From Streptomyces rugosispiralis (GTDB lineage: Bacteria; Actinomycetota; Actinomycetes; Streptomycetales; Streptomycetaceae): a stretch of DNA of 64,000 nucleotides. The stretch covers positions 62,001 to 126,000 of the forward strand of contig NZ_JANIAA010000005.1 in NCBI RefSeq assembly GCF_024505145.1, given 5' to 3'. This document shows positions 18,279 to 26,100 of this stretch, piece after piece (position 1 is the stretch's first letter; each line of letters begins with the position of its first letter). The notes under the pieces are model-generated. The model saw nothing but the letters and a program-made list of their open reading frames with translations, was not told where the DNA came from and ran no database searches. The translations under genes were made by a program, and so were the position numbers.

Positions 18279-18557
18279 ATGATCGTACGGATCATGGGGG
18301 AGGGCCAGGTGCTCGTGGCCGAGAGCCATCTGCCCGGACTGAACAGGCTGGACGACGAGCTGCTCGCGGTGATCGAGGACGGCGATCACGAGGGCTTCCG
18401 GAGAACCCTGGGCGCGCTGCTGGACGCGGTGCGCTCGGCCGGTGAGCCCCTGCCCGCCGACGCGCTCCAGCCGTCCGAGCTGATCCTCCCCGCCGCCGAC
18501 GCGACCCTCGAGGAAGTCAAGGCGATGCTCAAGGACGACGGCCTCATTCCGGGCTAG
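18279..18557 (+). CDS. PspA-associated protein PspAA
   Basis: The product is 92 residues, starting at an ATG with AAGGAGG upstream. It begins MIVRIMGEGQVLVAESHL and contains LDDELLAVIEDGD and LILPAADATLEEVKAMLKDD. These are typical of the PspAA domain proteins encoded next to actinobacterial pspA. It is thought to act with PspA at the membrane. The stop TAG shares its last base with a possible GTG start of the kinase frame, but a hairpin at 18621-18646 suggests that the transcript ends first. Confidence 0.88.
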   Translation: MIVRIMGEGQVLVAESHLPGLNRLDDELLAVIEDGDHEGFRRTLGALLDAVRSAGEPLPADALQPSELILPAADATLEEVKAMLKDDGLIPG

Positions 18558-18620
18558 TGCGGCGCACTCCCGTATCCACACTCCAGCAGCAGGTCGTACC
18601 TCCCCGCACCGGCCGGGTAC

Positions 18621-18646
18621 GGGCCGCCCGGGAAGCCGGGCGGCCC
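18621..18646 (+). terminator. Hairpin after the pspA operon
   Basis: gggccgcccgg (18621-18631) pairs perfectly with ccgggcggccc (18636-18646) around the loop gaag. Confidence 0.65.
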
Positions 18647-18670
18647 CCGCGGCCCTTACCGTTGGATTCC

Positions 18671-19954
18671 GTGACTCCCCTCGCCGTCGGGCCGGGTCTG
18701 GCCCGTCCGCACCGCTGGCTGTGCGCCCACCCCCGTGCCCTGGACACCCTGGTGGCGCTGGGGGTCCTCGCGCTGATCCTGATCGGCGCGGTGGCCGGCC
18801 CGCGCATGCGCCACCAGCCGCTGGGCCCCTTCTTCGTACTGCTGGCCGTGCTCGCCGCCGCCTCGCTGGTGCTCCGCCGCGATCTGCCCCGCGGGGTGCT
18901 CGCCTTCACCGTGGCCCTCACCCTCACCGAGCTCGTCACCAATGACGTGGGCCCGCCGCGCACCTCGATCGTGTTCGGGGTGGTGGTGGCGCTCTACACC
19001 GTGGCGGCCCGCACCGACCGCCCCACCACCTGGCGGGTCGGCGCCGTCACGGCCGTGCTGCTCACCGGCGCCGGGATGCTCTTCGCGCTCAACCCCTGGT
19101 ACTCACAGGAGAACTGGGGCCTGTTCGCCTGGACCGGGCTGGCCGCGGCCGCCGGTGACGCGGTGCGCAGCCGGCGCGCCTATATCGCCGCCATCGAGGA
19201 GCGGGCGGTGCGCGCCGAACGCACCCGCGAGGAGGAGGCGCGCCGCCGGGTCGCCGAGGAGCGGCTGCGGATCGCCCGTGAGCTGCACGATGTCGTGGCG
19301 CATCACATCGCGCTGGTCAACGTCCAGGCCGGGGTCGCCTCCCATGTCATGGACAACCGCCCGGACCAGGCCAAGGAGGCGCTCGCGCACGTACGGCAGG
19401 CGAGCCGCTCGGCGCTGGAGGAGCTGCGGGCCACGGTCGGCCTGCTGCGGCAGTACGGCGACCCCGCCGCCCCCACCGAACCGGCCCCCGGCATCGCCGT
19501 CCTGGACCAGCTCGTGGACGGTTTCGTACGGGCCGGGATGCGGGTCCGGGTCCGGGCGGAGCCACCGGAGAGGCTGGGCCCGCTGCCGGGCTCGGTGGAC
19601 CTCACGGCCTACCGTGTGGTCCAGGAGGCGCTGACCAATGTGCACAAGCACGCCGGGCCCGGGGCCACGGCCGAGATCCGCATCGCCCGGGTCGCGGACG
19701 CCCTGGAGGTCACGGTCGAGGACGACGGGGCGGGGACGCGGACCGAGGGTCCCGAGAAGGCGCCGGACGGCGCGGACGGGTCCGGGGAGCCCCGGGCGGA
19801 CGGGACGGAGCCCGGCGGCGGGCACGGCCTGCTGGGGATGCGCGAGCGGGTGACCGCGCTGCGCGGCAGCTGTGAGGCGGGACCCCTGCCCGAGGGCGGT
19901 TTCCGGGTGCGGGTGAGACTTCCGTTGCAGCCGCGTAGGGGAGGGGAGTCATGA
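18671..19954 (+). CDS. NarL/DesK-type sensor histidine kinase
   Basis: The product is 427 residues. Four to five membrane helices at about 15-150 form the sensor. The HisKA_3 dimerisation segment RIARELHDVVAHHIALV carries the phosphorylated histidine, and the ATPase domain has VVQEALTNVHKHA, VEDDGAG and GHGLLGMRERV. The start is uncertain. The GTG at 18671 follows TACCGT (18657-18662) by eight bases, which fits a leaderless transcript. A GTG at 18557 would add 38 low-complexity residues crossing the pspAA terminator. The next gene starts inside its stop (ATGA), so kinase and regulator are coupled. The signal is unknown. Confidence 0.88.
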   Translation: MTPLAVGPGLARPHRWLCAHPRALDTLVALGVLALILIGAVAGPRMRHQPLGPFFVLLAVLAAASLVLRRDLPRGVLAFTVALTLTELVTNDVGPPRTSIVFGVVVALYTVAARTDRPTTWRVGAVTAVLLTGAGMLFALNPWYSQENWGLFAWTGLAAAAGDAVRSRRAYIAAIEERAVRAERTREEEARRRVAEERLRIARELHDVVAHHIALVNVQAGVASHVMDNRPDQAKEALAHVRQASRSALEELRATVGLLRQYGDPAAPTEPAPGIAVLDQLVDGFVRAGMRVRVRAEPPERLGPLPGSVDLTAYRVVQEALTNVHKHAGPGATAEIRIARVADALEVTVEDDGAGTRTEGPEKAPDGADGSGEPRADGTEPGGGHGLLGMRERVTALRGSCEAGPLPEGGFRVRVRLPLQPRRGGES

Positions 19955-20628
19955 CGATCAAGGTGCTGCTGGCGGACGATCAGGCGTTGCTGCGCAGCGC
20001 GTTCCGAGTCCTGGTGGACTCCGAGCCGGACATGGAGGTGGTGGGCGAGGCGTCCGACGGCGCGCAGGCGGTGGAGATCGCCCGGGTCCGGGGCGCCGAT
20101 GTCGTCCTGATGGACATCCGGATGCCCGGTACGGACGGGCTGGCCGCCACCCGCATGATCACCCAGGACCCGCAGCTCAAGGACGTGCGGGTGGTCATGC
20201 TGACGACCTTCGAGGTGGACGAGTACGTGGTGGACTCGCTGCGGGCGGGGGCCAGCGGCTTCCTCGGCAAGGGCGCCGAACCCGATGAATTGCTCGCCGC
20301 GATCCGCATCGCGGCGGCGGGCGAGGCGCTGCTGTCCCCGGCCGCGACCAAGGGGCTGATCGCCCGCTTCCTGGCCCAGGGCGACGGGAGCGGCGGCGAG
20401 GACGCGTATGACTCCTCACGGCTGGACGCCCTGACCGTCCGCGAGCGCGAGGTCCTGGTCCAGGTGGGCGGCGGGCTGTCCAACGACGAGATCGCGGCCC
20501 GGCTCGCGGTCAGCCCGCTCACGGTGAAGACGCATGTCAACCGCGCGATGGCCAAGCTGAGCGCCCGCGACCGCGCCCAGCTGGTGGTGATCGCCTACGA
20601 GACGGGGCTGGTCCGCGCGGGCGCGTAG
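19951..20628 (+). CDS. NarL/LuxR-family response regulator
   Basis: The product is 225 residues. The receiver domain has the acidic pair ADD near residue 10, the phospho-acceptor in VVLMDIRMPGTDGL and the conserved lysine in FLGKGAEPDE. The C-terminal LuxR helix-turn-helix is LTVREREVLVQVGGGLSNDE followed by VSPLTVKTHVNRAMAKL. It is the partner of the kinase encoded immediately upstream with a 4-bp overlap. Targets cannot be told. A copy of the GC-rich intergenic repeat R follows the gene and may end transcription. Confidence 0.92.
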   Translation: MTIKVLLADDQALLRSAFRVLVDSEPDMEVVGEASDGAQAVEIARVRGADVVLMDIRMPGTDGLAATRMITQDPQLKDVRVVMLTTFEVDEYVVDSLRAGASGFLGKGAEPDELLAAIRIAAAGEALLSPAATKGLIARFLAQGDGSGGEDAYDSSRLDALTVREREVLVQVGGGLSNDEIAARLAVSPLTVKTHVNRAMAKLSARDRAQLVVIAYETGLVRAGA

Positions 20629-20637
20629 GGCTGTCCG

Positions 20638-20885
20638 CCGGACCTTTCCCCTCCCCGCCCCTTCCCGAAACTGGGGCTCCGCCCCTGGACCCCGCTCCTC
20701 AAACGCCGGAGGGGCTGGATTGTGACTGATCGCGGTCGGCACGCCGGCGCAGCGGCTGACCGGGCGGACGCCCGCGCGCATCCGGGGCGTGCGGCCGGGG
20801 TCTGGGGCGGAGCCCCAGTTGTGGGAAGGGGCGGGGCGGGGAGCAGCCCGCCGCAGGCGAACCGCGCTCCGCCTCCCCTCGCCGG
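20638..20885. repeat. Intergenic repeat R copy 2, inverted-pair form without unit S
   Basis: Left part: ccccgccccttcccgaaact followed by ggggctccgccc. Right part: ggtctggggcggagccccag followed by ttgtgggaaggggcgg. The two face each other about 100 bp apart. The segment ctcctcaaacgccggagggg at about 20695-20714 is the uninterrupted form of the arm that carries unit S in copies 1 and 3. No gene was seen in 20629-20892. Confidence 0.75.
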
Positions 20886-20892
20886 ACGCTGC

Positions 20893-22071
20893 CTACGGCA
20901 GCGCCAGCATCCGCTCCAGCGCAAGCTTGGCGAAGTGCTCGGTCTCCTTGTCGACCTGGATGCGGTTGACCACCTTGCCGGCCACCAGCGACTCCAGCGC
21001 CCACACCAGATGCGGCAGATCGATCCGGTTCATGGTCGAGCAGAAGCAGACCGTCTTGTCGAGGAAGACGATCTCCTTGCCCTGGTCGGCGAAACGATTG
21101 GCCAGGCGCCGTACGAGGTTCAGCTCGGTGCCGATCGCCCACTTCGAACCGGCGGGGGCGGCCTCCAGGGCCTTGATGATGTACTCGGTCGAGCCCACGT
21201 AGTCCGCCGCGGCCACGACCTCGTGCTTGCACTCGGGGTGCACCAGCACGTTCACACCCGGTATGCGCTCGCGCACATCGTTGACCGAGTCCAGCGAGAA
21301 GCGGCCGTGCACCGAGCAGTGGCCGCGCCACAGGATCATCGTGGCGGCGCGCAGCTCCTCGGGGGTGAGCCCGCCGTTCGGCTTGTGCGGGTTGTAGACG
21401 ACGCAGTCCTCCAGCGACATGCCCATGTCGCGGACCGCCGTATTGCGCCCCAGGTGCTGATCGGGCAGGAACAGCACCTTCTGGCCCTGCTGGAACGCCC
21501 ACTCCAGCGCCCGCTGGGCATTGGAGGAGGTGCAGATCGTGCCGCCGTGGCGACCGGTGAACGCCTTGATGTCGGCGGAGGAGTTCATGTAGGAGACGGG
21601 TACCGTCACATCCGCCACACCGGCCTCGGCGAGCACCTCCCAGCACTCGGCGACCTGCTCGGCCGTGGCCATGTCGGCCATCGAGCAGCCGGCCGCCAGA
21701 TCGGGCAGGACGACCTGCTGGGCGTCGGTGGTGAGGATGTCGGCGGACTCGGCCATGAAGTGCACACCGCAGAAGACGATGTACTCGGCGTCCGGCCGCG
21801 CGGCCGCGTCCCGGGCGAGCTTGAAGGAGTCTCCGGTGACATCAGCGAACTCGATGACCTCGTCGCGCTGGTAGTGGTGGCCGAGCACGAAGACCTTGTC
21901 CCCGAGCTTCTCCTTGGCCGCGCGGGCGCGTGCCACCAGATCCGGGTCGGAGGGCGCCGGGAGGTCTCCCGGGCACTCCACGCCGCGCTCGCTCCGGGGG
22001 TCGGCCTCCCGGCCGAGAAGCAGCAGAGCGAGCGGGGTCGGCTGCACGTCGAGGGGCTGGGCGGTGGTCAC
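20893..22071 (-). CDS. nadA: Quinolinate synthase
   Basis: The product is 392 residues from the GTG at 22069-22071. The enzyme condenses iminoaspartate and dihydroxyacetone phosphate into quinolinate for de novo NAD synthesis, using one [4Fe-4S] cluster. The three expected cluster cysteines are in FCGVHFMAESADIL, VHPECKHEVV and CFCSTMNRIDLPHL. Other motifs are VLGHHYQRDEV, YMNSSADIKAF, SSNAQRALEWA and PDQHLGRNTA. The longer upstream reading would run through the operator region and was rejected. nadB and nadC are not next to it in this window. erpA, an Fe-S carrier gene, is divergent from it. Confidence 0.95.
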   Translation of the reverse strand: MTTAQPLDVQPTPLALLLLGREADPRSERGVECPGDLPAPSDPDLVARARAAKEKLGDKVFVLGHHYQRDEVIEFADVTGDSFKLARDAAARPDAEYIVFCGVHFMAESADILTTDAQQVVLPDLAAGCSMADMATAEQVAECWEVLAEAGVADVTVPVSYMNSSADIKAFTGRHGGTICTSSNAQRALEWAFQQGQKVLFLPDQHLGRNTAVRDMGMSLEDCVVYNPHKPNGGLTPEELRAATMILWRGHCSVHGRFSLDSVNDVRERIPGVNVLVHPECKHEVVAAADYVGSTEYIIKALEAAPAGSKWAIGTELNLVRRLANRFADQGKEIVFLDKTVCFCSTMNRIDLPHLVWALESLVAGKVVNRIQVDKETEHFAKLALERMLALP

Positions 22072-22107
22072 GTCACGCACCCTTCTTTCTTCGCTGGGAA
22101 CCCTAAT

Positions 22108-22177
22108 CGTCAGAATGACGCTATCTATCATAGCCGCTTCACGTCACGTTGACGAGAGGCATTGTGTCGATGTGACG
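22108..22177 (-). promoter_or_regulatory. nadA promoter region with repeated CGTCA-N3-TGACG palindromes
   Basis: CGTCAGAATGACG (22108-22120) and CGTCACGTTGACG (22142-22154) are two perfect CGTCA-N3-TGACG palindromes. TGTCGATGTGACG (22165-22177) is a weaker third. Between the first two, on the minus strand, TATGAT is a good -10 box for nadA. Such sites flanking a NAD-synthesis promoter fit a repressor such as NrtR or another NAD-responsive regulator. The identity is inference. Confidence 0.55.
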
Positions 22178-22308
22178 CATTCCGGTGTGTCCGCCCGTAT
22201 GCGAGCATGAAGGGCAGTAGGAGATAGGCGCTTGGGCCCGGAATGAATCCGGGACGCCGTTGGTTTGTGCCAACGGCAAGCAGTCCGTACGACCCGGGAG
22301 AGAAGCAG

Positions 22309-22662
22309 ATGACCGTTCAGGACGAGACCACCGCGAGCGAGGGCATCATCCTGTCCGACGCCGCCGCGTCGAAGGTCAAGAGCCTGCTGGAGCAGGAGGG
22401 CCGCGACGACCTCGCGCTGCGCGTCGCCGTCCAGCCCGGCGGCTGCTCCGGCCTGCGCTACCAGCTCTTCTTCGACGAGCGCTCGCTCGACGGCGACGTC
22501 GTCAAGGACTTCGGCGGCGTGAAGGTCGTGACCGACCGCATGAGCGCCCCGTACCTGGGCGGTGCCTCGATCGACTTCGTCGACACCATCGAGAAGCAGG
22601 GCTTCACCATCGACAACCCGAACGCCACGGGTTCCTGCGCCTGTGGCGACTCCTTCAGCTGA
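22309..22662 (+). CDS. erpA: Iron-sulfur cluster insertion protein ErpA
   Basis: The product is 117 residues from the ATG at 22309 with GGGAG upstream. It is an A-type carrier (HesB/IscA fold). The three cluster cysteines are in VQPGGCSGLRYQLFF and the C-terminal GSCACGDSF. It receives Fe-S clusters and passes them to apo-enzymes; the quinolinate synthase encoded divergently next door is a plausible client. A strong hairpin follows. Upstream in-frame codons lack a ribosome site. Confidence 0.93.
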   Translation: MTVQDETTASEGIILSDAAASKVKSLLEQEGRDDLALRVAVQPGGCSGLRYQLFFDERSLDGDVVKDFGGVKVVTDRMSAPYLGGASIDFVDTIEKQGFTIDNPNATGSCACGDSFS

Positions 22663-22692
22663 GCCCCTCGGCCGCGGCGGAGTGAGCAGCAC

Positions 22693-22733
22693 GCCGGAAG
22701 GGGGCGGGCCCATCGGGTCCGCCCCCTTCCGGC
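22693..22733 (+). terminator. erpA terminator
   Basis: The arms gccggaagggggcgg (22693-22707) and ccgcccccttccggc (22719-22733) pair perfectly over 15 bp around an 11-base loop. Confidence 0.85.
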
Positions 22734-22793
22734 TGTCCTGCAGTCCCGGCTGTCTTCGGCTGTTCTGAGTCCCGGCTGTCCTGAGCCGTTCGC

Positions 22794-24266
22794 TCACTTC
22801 CGCAGCGGCACCGTCTCACCGGTGGACCCGTCCACGACCTTCCGGCCGTCCAGCGGCTCCTTCAGCGTCACCTTCCGCTCCAGCTGCTTGGCGATGAGGA
22901 TGCAGGCCCGCCCCGGATGCTTCGGCTTGCTCTCGAGGTCCAGCGTCACCTTGTCGGAGGTCTCCTTCGCGGAGACCGAGTAGGTGTTGCAGACTCCGCC
23001 CCAGAAGCGCAGCGTCAGGGTCTTGCCGTCCACGCTGTACGAGGTGAGGTGATCCGGCTTGGCGGTGCTGTCCCCCTTGCCCGGTGAGGGGGAGTGGCCC
23101 GGCTCCTTCGCCTTCTTGATGAACTCGGGCTTCACCGCCGGGTAGGGGAGGGTGACCGCCACCCGGTTGGTCCCGGTCGGCTTGGTCTCGAAGATCCACG
23201 ACGGCACCAGTGCCCGCCGGCCGTCCACCATGTGCGAGGCGAGGCCGAATGTCACCTCGCGCACGCTCACCTTGCCCGAGGGGCCGCCGCCCTTCCCCGA
23301 CGTCGAGTTCAGCCGCTGGAGCGCCTGCTCCGCGCTGAGCACCGGATAGGTGTCGTCCTCCTTGGGCCTCGCCAGCGTTCCGCTGCCGCCGACCAGCTGG
23401 CCGTCGGCGCCGACCTGCAGATTGGTGCCCCAGCCGTAGGTGGGCAGATCGCCCACCTTGGGGTCCGCGTTCACCATCCGTACGGCGCCGTAGAGGCCGC
23501 TCGCGTCCAGCTTGGCGTCCGACAGCCCGAGCGCCTTCAGCACTGGCTCGGCGGCGCTCTGGGCCTTCTCCTCGGAGACGGCCTTGTCGCGGCCCTCGGC
23601 GGCGCCGTTGTCACCGCGCTTGTCGCCGTCGCGGTAGGTGGGGCAGCTCTGGTCGGCCTTGTCCGCCCCGTCGCCCTTGTCGGTCCGCGTGCTCTGGGGC
23701 GCCTTCTTCCCGTCCGGGTGGACGCAGGAGGTGTCGCCCGGCGCCCCGTAGCGGGAGTACGACCAGCTGCCCGGCCCGGTCTGGCTCACCCGCAGCGTCG
23801 GGCCGCTCGCGTCCGGGGCGCCGCCCACCTTCCAGTACCCGTGGTCGGCGCGGGGGCTGCCGGAGACGTCCAGGGCCTTCGCCAGCCGCGCCACATCGGC
23901 CTTGGTGACCTTCGGGTCGGTCAGATACACGGGGGCCTCATCGGGCCCGTCCGGCAGCTTGCCCGTCACCACATAGCGGCCGCCGTGCGGGTCGGGCTCG
24001 CCGGGCGCGATGCCCTCGTGCCCGCCCCGCTCTCCGCCCGGGGAGGCGTAGGCGTCCAGCGCGAGGGGTTTCGGCGCTCCGTCCTCGCCCGACGCGCCCG
24101 GACCCCGGGTGCCGCCGTCCGCCGCGGTGGAGGCCCAGTAGGCGCCGCCACCGCCGGCGACCAGCACCGCGGCCGCCACCGAAACGACGGCCAGCGGCGA
24201 GCGCCGGCGCGGACGGGGGGTGTCGTCGTCGGGGGTCTGCGGGGTGTCGGTGTCCTCGGTGCTCAC
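22794..24266 (-). CDS. Membrane-anchored extracytoplasmic protein of unknown function
   Basis: The product is 490 residues from the GTG at 24264-24266, which has AAGGAG seven bases upstream. A short acidic cytoplasmic N-terminus (EDTDTPQTPDDDTPRPRRR) precedes one membrane helix (SPLAVVSVAAAVLVAGGGG). A long hydrophilic Gly/Asp/Lys-rich outer domain follows. Four cysteines (in GDTSCVHPDG, ADQSCPTYRDG, GGVCNTYSVS and GRACILIAKQ) could form disulfides outside. Repeated YGWGTNLQVGADGQLVGGSG-like turns suggest a beta-rich fold. I do not recognise a catalytic motif. It shares the strand with a small upstream gene, 91 bp away. Confidence 0.8.
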   Translation of the reverse strand: MSTEDTDTPQTPDDDTPRPRRRSPLAVVSVAAAVLVAGGGGAYWASTAADGGTRGPGASGEDGAPKPLALDAYASPGGERGGHEGIAPGEPDPHGGRYVVTGKLPDGPDEAPVYLTDPKVTKADVARLAKALDVSGSPRADHGYWKVGGAPDASGPTLRVSQTGPGSWSYSRYGAPGDTSCVHPDGKKAPQSTRTDKGDGADKADQSCPTYRDGDKRGDNGAAEGRDKAVSEEKAQSAAEPVLKALGLSDAKLDASGLYGAVRMVNADPKVGDLPTYGWGTNLQVGADGQLVGGSGTLARPKEDDTYPVLSAEQALQRLNSTSGKGGGPSGKVSVREVTFGLASHMVDGRRALVPSWIFETKPTGTNRVAVTLPYPAVKPEFIKKAKEPGHSPSPGKGDSTAKPDHLTSYSVDGKTLTLRFWGGVCNTYSVSAKETSDKVTLDLESKPKHPGRACILIAKQLERKVTLKEPLDGRKVVDGSTGETVPLRK

Positions 24267-24357
24267 CGTTTCGCTCCTTCGGCTCCGCTCACGTTCTACG
24301 GTCCCATCCCTCGCGAGGAGATGCCGATGAGACGGAGCCGGGGCGTGGCCGGTTCCT

Positions 24358-24585
24358 TCAATCGCCGTAATCGGACATGCCGGCCAGCAGATCGGCCGCT
24401 GTGGCGGGCACCGTGATCCCCTGGATGCGGGAGGCGACGACCTGGGAAACGGGCCTGGTGGGAGCGGCCGATACGGTGACCGTCCAGTGCGGCGCCATCC
24501 GCGCACCGTCGCCGCGCAACTCCTCCAGATATTCGGGCTCGATGGCCCCGGTGGCCGGAATCGCGCGGGTGAGGTGCTGGGGCAT
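24358..24585 (-). CDS. Small conserved hypothetical protein, 75 residues
   Basis: The ATG at 24583-24585 has GGGAGG four bases upstream. The product begins MPQHLTRAIPATGAIEPEYL and ends with ITVPATAADLLAGMSDYGD. It is soluble, without cysteines or a membrane segment. It lies upstream of the membrane-anchored protein in the same direction and may be co-transcribed. Function unknown; reality is supported by the ribosome site, codon pattern and position. Confidence 0.6.
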   Translation of the reverse strand: MPQHLTRAIPATGAIEPEYLEELRGDGARMAPHWTVTVSAAPTRPVSQVVASRIQGITVPATAADLLAGMSDYGD

Positions 24586-24756
24586 GATGCCTCCCGGTCC
24601 TTGGGCGTAGCCGACACGTCCCCCGTGTCCACGCACCGTATTCAGCGAGTGCCGGTGAAAAAAGACCTACTATTGGGTAGTTTCTTCCGTTCGTATGGAC
24701 CGGGCCGAGCCGATAGCGTGAAGCGTCCGATCTCTCCGCCCCGCAGGAGCGACTCA

Positions 24757-25731
24757 GTGCGTATCGCCGTAACCGGCTCCATCGCCACCGACCATCTGAT
24801 GTCCTTCCCCGGCCGTTTCGCCGATCAGCTGGTCGCCGATCAGCTGCATACGGTCTCCCTCTCCTTCCTGGTCGACACCCTCGACGTCCGCCGCGGCGGT
24901 GTCGGCCCCAACATCTGTTTCGGCATGGGCGTGCTCGGTCTGCGCCCGATCCTGGTCGGCGCGGCCGGCGAGGACTTCGCCGACTACCGCGCCTGGCTGG
25001 ACCGGCACGGTGTGGACACCGCGTCCGTCCATATCTCCGACGTCCAGCACACCGCGCGTTTCGTCTGCACCACCGACGCCGACCACAACCAGATCGCGTC
25101 GTTCTACACCGGCGCCATGAGCGAGGCCCGCCAGATCGAGCTGCAGCCGGTCGCGGAGCGCGTCGGCGGCCTCGACCTGGTGCTGATCAGCGCGGACGAC
25201 CCGGAGGCCATGGTCCGGCACACCGAGGAGTGCCGCTCGCGCGGCATCCCCTTCGCCGCCGACCCCTCCCAGCAGCTCGCCCGCATGGAGGGCGAGGACA
25301 TCCGGGTGCTGATCGGCGGCGCGGAGTACCTCTTCACCAATGAGTACGAGGCCGCGCTGATCGAGACCAAGACCGGCTGGACCGCGGAGCAGATCCTCGC
25401 CAAGGTCGGCACCCGGGTCACCACGCTGGGCGCGCAGGGCGTGCGGATCGACCGCGAGGGCGAGGAGCCCGTGGTCGTCGGCTGCCCGGAGGAGGACCAG
25501 AAGGCCGACCCGACCGGCGTCGGCGACGCCTTCCGCGCGGGCTTCCTCTCCGGTCTGTCCTGGAACCTCTCGCTGGAGCGGGCCGCCCAGGTGGGCTGCA
25601 TGCTGGCGACGCTGGTCATCGAGACGGTCGGCACGCAGGAGTACGAGCTGCGCCGCGGCCACTTCATGGAGCGCCTGGCCAAGGCGTACGGCCATGACGC
25701 GGCGAACGAGATCGCGGCCCACCTCCCCTGA
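24757..25731 (+). CDS. PfkB-family kinase, adenosine-kinase-like (AdoK orthologue)
   Basis: The product is 324 residues from the GTG at 24757 with AGGAG seven bases upstream. The ribokinase fold is seen in the start RIAVTGSIATDHLMSFPGRF, GGVGPNICFGMGVLGLRPI and the anion-hole/catalytic motif DPTGVGDAFRAGFLSGL with the aspartate base. Mycobacterial AdoK (Rv2202c), an adenosine kinase of this fold, sits in the same neighbourhood of ctaC and erpA. Phosphorylation of adenosine is therefore likely, but a sugar substrate is not excluded. A short AT-richer patch at about 24655-24700 upstream probably holds the promoter. Confidence 0.85.
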   Translation: MRIAVTGSIATDHLMSFPGRFADQLVADQLHTVSLSFLVDTLDVRRGGVGPNICFGMGVLGLRPILVGAAGEDFADYRAWLDRHGVDTASVHISDVQHTARFVCTTDADHNQIASFYTGAMSEARQIELQPVAERVGGLDLVLISADDPEAMVRHTEECRSRGIPFAADPSQQLARMEGEDIRVLIGGAEYLFTNEYEAALIETKTGWTAEQILAKVGTRVTTLGAQGVRIDREGEEPVVVGCPEEDQKADPTGVGDAFRAGFLSGLSWNLSLERAAQVGCMLATLVIETVGTQEYELRRGHFMERLAKAYGHDAANEIAAHLP

Positions 25732-25772
25732 GTCCGTAGGGCGCCCAGGGGGCCGTCGCCCCCTGGGCCTCG

Positions 25773-25930
25773 CCTTCCAGCCCCTCCAGGGGGCACCTCC
25801 CAGCGGTAGCTGGGGGAGTTTGAGGAGCGGGGTCTGGGGCGGAGCCCCAGTTGCGGGAAGGGGCGGGGAGGGGGAAGCACCGAGATGCGGCTCCGCCGCG
25901 TGGCCCGCCGCAGGCGTACGCGTACCGCCG
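25773..25930. repeat. Intergenic repeat R copy 3 (close to copy 1)
   Basis: This runs from the tail of the adoK-like gene as ccagcccctcc, unit S, tttgaggagcggggtctggg, gcggagccccagttgcggga and further GC-rich sequence. It matches 1042-1190 almost base for base. No gene was seen in 25732-26096. Confidence 0.8.
25788..25818. repeat. 31-bp palindromic unit S, copy 3
   Basis: Identical to copy 1 (core CCAGCGGTAGCTGG), in the same position within repeat R. Confidence 0.8.
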
Positions 25931-25932
25931 GA

Positions 25933-26100
25933 CAAGGGCCTGTCTGGGGTTGTGATCTGGGCTCGCGGGGCGTGGCACGCACGCTCGCCGCGTTGCCGAA
26001 ACGCCCTAGTAGCTCCGCTACGAGGGCCTTCCGGCGCCTTGCGATCGCACGCACCACGCCCCGCTCCCTGATCCAGATCACAACCCCAGACAGGCCCTAG
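25933..26100. mobile_element. MITE-like element A (160 bp) with 24-bp inverted ends, CTAG-type target
   Basis: The left end at 25937-25960 begins GGCCTGTCTGGGGTTGTG. The right end at 26073-26096 is its exact complement. The flanks are CAAG (25933-25936) and CTAG (26097-26100). The element encodes no transposase. The right-hand CTAG contains the stop codon of the cysteine desulfurase gene. Related elements lie at 38851-39037 and 59200-59243. Confidence 0.75.

Noticed and set aside
22072..22131. Longer NadA N-terminus starting MIDSVILTIR
   Set aside because: It would be coded by the promoter and operator region. The GTG at 22069-22071 gives the expected protein.
24267..24632. Extension of the membrane-anchored protein upstream of 24266
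   Set aside because: It overlaps the small 75-residue gene in another frame, whereas the GTG at 24264-24266 has an excellent ribosome site and starts right before a normal anchor.
25937..26096. Protein-coding gene inside MITE A
   Set aside because: The short frames there are not conserved between elements A and B and lack ribosome sites.
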